From NCBI RefSeq assembly GCF_000090795.2, contig NW_003546284.1, forward strand, positions 196,330 to 217,890: a stretch of 21,561 nt of DNA, given 5' to 3'. The notes under the pieces are model-generated. The model did no database searches. It saw only the letters and a list, made by a program, of their open reading frames with translations, and was not told where the DNA came from. Position numbers and translations under genes: made by a program. This stretch comes from Amphimedon queenslandica. Lineage: Eukaryota > Porifera > Demospongiae > Haplosclerida > Niphatidae. Numbering within the stretch: position 1 is the stretch's first letter; each line of letters opens with the position of its first letter. Of the stretch, positions 18,741-21,561 are shown one piece after another.

Positions 18741-20262
18741 TTCAAAGCTGTCAAAAGCTGGCAATCATACTTTTGTGAGAGCTTCAGCAATTGCTGCTTA
18801 GATATCGTACAGTGATGATTTTACTTTTGGTAACTACCTATTTTCCCTGAAAATCAGTAGCTTCCTCATTTGGTTGCAATATTTCACAAAGATCACTCAT
18901 CAGCTTCAAATGATAGGGATTAGCTTAATTGAATCATGTCACTTCTAAAGAAAGTCATGTGGAAACTGCAGCATTGGTCTAACCACCTTTAGTTAGCTGT
19001 TCCATAGTGATGGATAAAGCTTTCTACAGCTTTCAAGCATTTGGTTGTGTTACGAGATTCTCATGTGAAGCAAGTTTAGAAGCCTTAGTAGCTACTGTTT
19101 GTAGAGGTCAATAGCATCTTTGAGACCATCTTTTATGACAGGCTGAATAACATGTGTAAAGCGAGAGATGCATTTGGAAAACGTAGTATCAGTAAAAAAT
19201 TGTAAAAATTTATGTCCATGTTAAATTTACTATGAAATATCAATTGTAACTCCTCACTTTCAGCTCAGTCAACAATTTTGTAATCATGATCTTCACTGTC
19301 GTTTGATACTTTGAATGCCTTGATCATGTTTGCAGCACTGTCAGTGATTACACTTGAATCATTGCCATATTTGAAAACTATCAAGGATATTAGAGGAATA
19401 TTGCTTCACCAGAATGTATCCCACAGAATCAAATATATGCTAACAATGCAGTTTTAAGCTTGTATTTTAGCAAGTAGTGTGCTAACATACCAGTGGAAGC
19501 ATTCATATCTCTAGAAGACCATAAATCTATTGTCAAAAACACTTTTGCAGCTGAATCTTGTGACATTCATATATGGCAATTTATCTTTTTGGAGTTACGC
19601 TCGAACACGAACTAATGTTTATGACTAGGAACAATGAATGTTGGCTGAGCCACCTCTAAAAGATTTTTGAAGGCTGTGCTTTTAACAATTGAGACAGGTA
19701 AGATATCTTAAGCAATGTAAGTCGCAACACAGTTTGTTAAAGAAATTTGTCTGTCAGTTATGTTCTTCCACTTCCTTACTTCATGAGCATTTTTCAGTTT
19801 GATTAAGGCCTGGTACATGTCTTTGTGTTTTCTTTGAAATGATATGTGGCACTTCGTTTCTTATACACAGTTCTTATGCACTGAGCCTTAAAATGTAAAT
19901 CAGGTATCTCTTCAGGTACTTTAAAGTTGTCAAAAATGCAGCTTGATTAAGCCACAGTCAGACAAAATTGCAGTTCGTAGCAGTTACATGGAGATGTAGG
20001 TGTAAATCACTATAGTAACTACAAAACTATCATAGCCATCTACATGAACATATAGAGCTCATGCACATGTTTTATTATACACATAGGCACTAGAGTACAT
20101 TAGGAACATTTTTTGGTCTATTTGAGCATTTTATAGTTATTCACCTAAATAGTATTTAGGATTACAATAATTACATTAAGTTTAAGTTCAATTAAAATTA
20201 CAATTACATAATTATAATTGTAATTGACCCTGCAATGACAATTACTATTGATCCCAGGTCTG

Positions 20263-20270
20263 TTTGAGAT
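20263..20270 (+). repeat. hAT element A target-site duplication, right
   Basis: TTTGAGAT; see the left copy at 15571-15578. Confidence 0.5.
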
Positions 20271-21561
20271 TAAAAATCATTATATGTTTTACTATGGTGT
20301 AAAATGGCTAGCAAAAATACTTGTGGTGCACAAAAATTGCTCTTTCCTTAGAAAAACTGTTTTAAAAATGCATGATATACTTCCTCATTTCTGCATTCTG
20401 TCTTTAGCAAATGTGGGCATAGTCATGTGACATTACACAAGAGAAAATGGCTATTTGCTTTATTGGTTTATACACAACTACATTTTAGATATCCATAGTT
20501 TTGGCCATTTTAATGCAGAACTGAAAGCTGCAGCATGATAAAGGATGCAAAAGATGGTGAATTGAGCTAACTTATTTTTCAAAATGGAGGAAAGCCATAA
20601 AGTTCCGAACTTGCGTCTCATGACTTCTTTGCCAATTAAATCATATTTTTTTGCCGGCTAAGCAATCAGGACTTCATTATTTCTGCATTGAAACAGTCAA
20701 AACTCCATAAATCTAATATCAAGTTGTTTATAAACCAACAGAGCAAACAGCGATCTTCGTTCTTGTAATGCGACACATGGCATTAGCTAATTACAAAAAG
20801 AAAGAATGAGGAAGTAAATTACGCATTTTAAAGCTGTTTTTCTCCAGGACAAATGAAATGTTTTTGCACCAAAAGTATTGCTGTAAGTCATTCCACACCA
20901 TAATGAAAATGCTTTAAATTTTTAGTTGCTACAAAAATTTTTGTATCAGCCGCCCTTTCATTCTTAAACATGTGGCATGCAGCTAAGATGTTACAATCCA
21001 ACTCTCAGAGTATCACCTTTTACTTCCTTGAAGAATGATTTGAAGAGACATCGACTAGCGGATAGACTGTTGAAGTTAATTGGGATATGAATTATCCTTG
21101 TAATACCAGCCATTAATGAGGTACACACATACAACTGAATTGACAAAACTTCAAGATTAAAAAAAATAACTGCCTGTAAAAGGTTGATTTGTATTCAAAG
21201 ACAACTGATCAATTGAAAGACTATACTGATATGTGTATGCACTAAGAGCGCAGTGTGTGAGCAATTAAAGTCTAGAGAGGAAAGAGAGAGAGAGGATTCA
21301 GAGAAAATAAGTAGTATAGAAATCAGCTCTAATGTTACAGAAATCATAAACAAGTATGATACAAGATAACTACTGTTTCTTTGTGAATATAATCGATAGT
21401 CTGTAACAGTGGTACGGAGTGCTAGAATGAAGATAGACAGAAGAACGAATAAAACCAACGAACGAACGAATGCTTGGAAAATGACTGAATGCATCTCTCT
21501 GTCCCGAGACTCTATGCTTATTGATAGACCTCAATCACGTGAGGTCAAAGTACATTTACAC
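20271..21561. other. non-coding region, no gene recognised
   Basis: AT-rich sequence without recognisable coding content. The minus-strand open frame at 21195-21494 is hydrophobic and serine/leucine-rich but has no known motif. It overlaps a GA-rich run (about 21275-21300) and a short (AACG) microsatellite (21457-21470). A 16-bp palindrome TACAAAAATTTTTGTA lies near 20931-20946. Confidence 0.4.

Larger units (their letters stand above)
15800..19960 (-). pseudogene. hAT transposase remnant of element A
   Basis: Reading from high to low coordinates: a block with TNCVATYIA and PVSIVKSTAFKNLLEVAQP (about 19730-19630), LTIDLWSSRDMNASTG (about 19545-19490), VITDSAANMIKAFK (about 19350-19310), VIQPVIKDGLKDA (about 19150-19110), then after the inserted element a C-terminal dimerisation block with WKRNESTYPTLAKLASTYL and LPASSA (about 15960-15860). 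These match the core and dimerisation region of hAT transposases of the ZBED kind. Frames change repeatedly and stops are common, so it is non-functional. No BED finger could be recognised at the N-terminus. Confidence 0.7.
15579..20262 (-). mobile_element. hAT element A (outer, reverse orientation), decayed
   Basis: The left end CACATCTGGGATCAA (15579) and the reverse complement of the right end CAGACCTGGGATCAA (20262) agree at 13 of 15 bases. Subterminal AATTACAATTA repeats follow on both sides. Flanking 8-mers GTTGTGAT and TTTGAGAT agree at 6 of 8, fitting the 8-bp target duplication of hAT elements. Hallmarks of a hAT transposase are found on the minus strand. A second hAT element (16285-18732) has inserted inside; without it the element is about 2.2 kb. 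Confidence 0.75.

Noticed and set aside
20931-20946. 16-bp palindrome TACAAAAATTTTTGTA as a regulatory site
   Set aside because: AT-only palindromes of this kind are expected by chance in this base composition, and no gene lies nearby.
1-21561. CRISPR array, bacterial operon or ribosomal RNA
   Set aside because: No regularly spaced identical repeats, no ribosome binding sites or tight gene packing, no rRNA core sequences; spliced genes show nuclear eukaryotic DNA.

Overview
The window looks like transposon-rich nuclear DNA from an animal. It is AT-rich. Its intact genes are split by short GT-AG introns (several of 45-65 nt), and its mobile elements (DIRS-type tyrosine-recombinase retrotransposon, hAT elements, short palindromic elements) are typical of metazoans. 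A sponge such as Amphimedon is my best guess, from intron size and the style of the repeats, but I could not test it. I see no convincing single-copy host gene. Nearly everything recognisable belongs to mobile elements nested inside one another.

Layout. Positions 1-3433 are non-coding, with a possible tRNA-derived SINE relic (about 170-252), a diverged 225-bp tandem duplication (1486-1907) and a perfect GC-rich hairpin (2755-2783). A decayed DIRS-type retrotransposon runs from about 3434 to 15293. Its gag-like part lies at 3616-5350, and its RT/RNase H and tyrosine-recombinase parts at 12014-14590. It is split by a 6.65-kb element (5354-12006) with long terminal inverted repeats and a short target duplication (TTAGCTA or TAGCT). 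Downstream, a hAT element in reverse orientation (15579-20262) is interrupted by a second, forward hAT element (16285-18732) with its own 8-bp target duplication. Positions 20271-21561 contain no recognisable gene.

The central 6.65-kb element is the main discovery. It carries two convergent genes that both reconstruct without a stop or frameshift. The forward gene (6933-10111, 13 exons, 696 aa) is a HECT-type E3 ubiquitin ligase with a conserved N-terminal region, a C2HC zinc finger and an intact catalytic cysteine. The reverse gene (11861-10317, 3 exons, 483 aa) is a helix-turn-helix plus DDE integrase with an intact D-D-E triad. The two stops are about 205 bp apart, and the integrase start is only about 145 bp from the right end of the element. 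The likely scheme, which is inference, is that the integrase moves the element by acting on the inverted repeats and the ligase modifies a host or element protein. A mobile E3 ligase would also explain large families of HECT/G2E3-like genes in some animal genomes.

Order of events: the DIRS copy is old and full of stops. The HECT-integrase element entered it later and is still coding-competent. In the right-hand region the reverse hAT came first and the forward hAT jumped into it; both are now dead.
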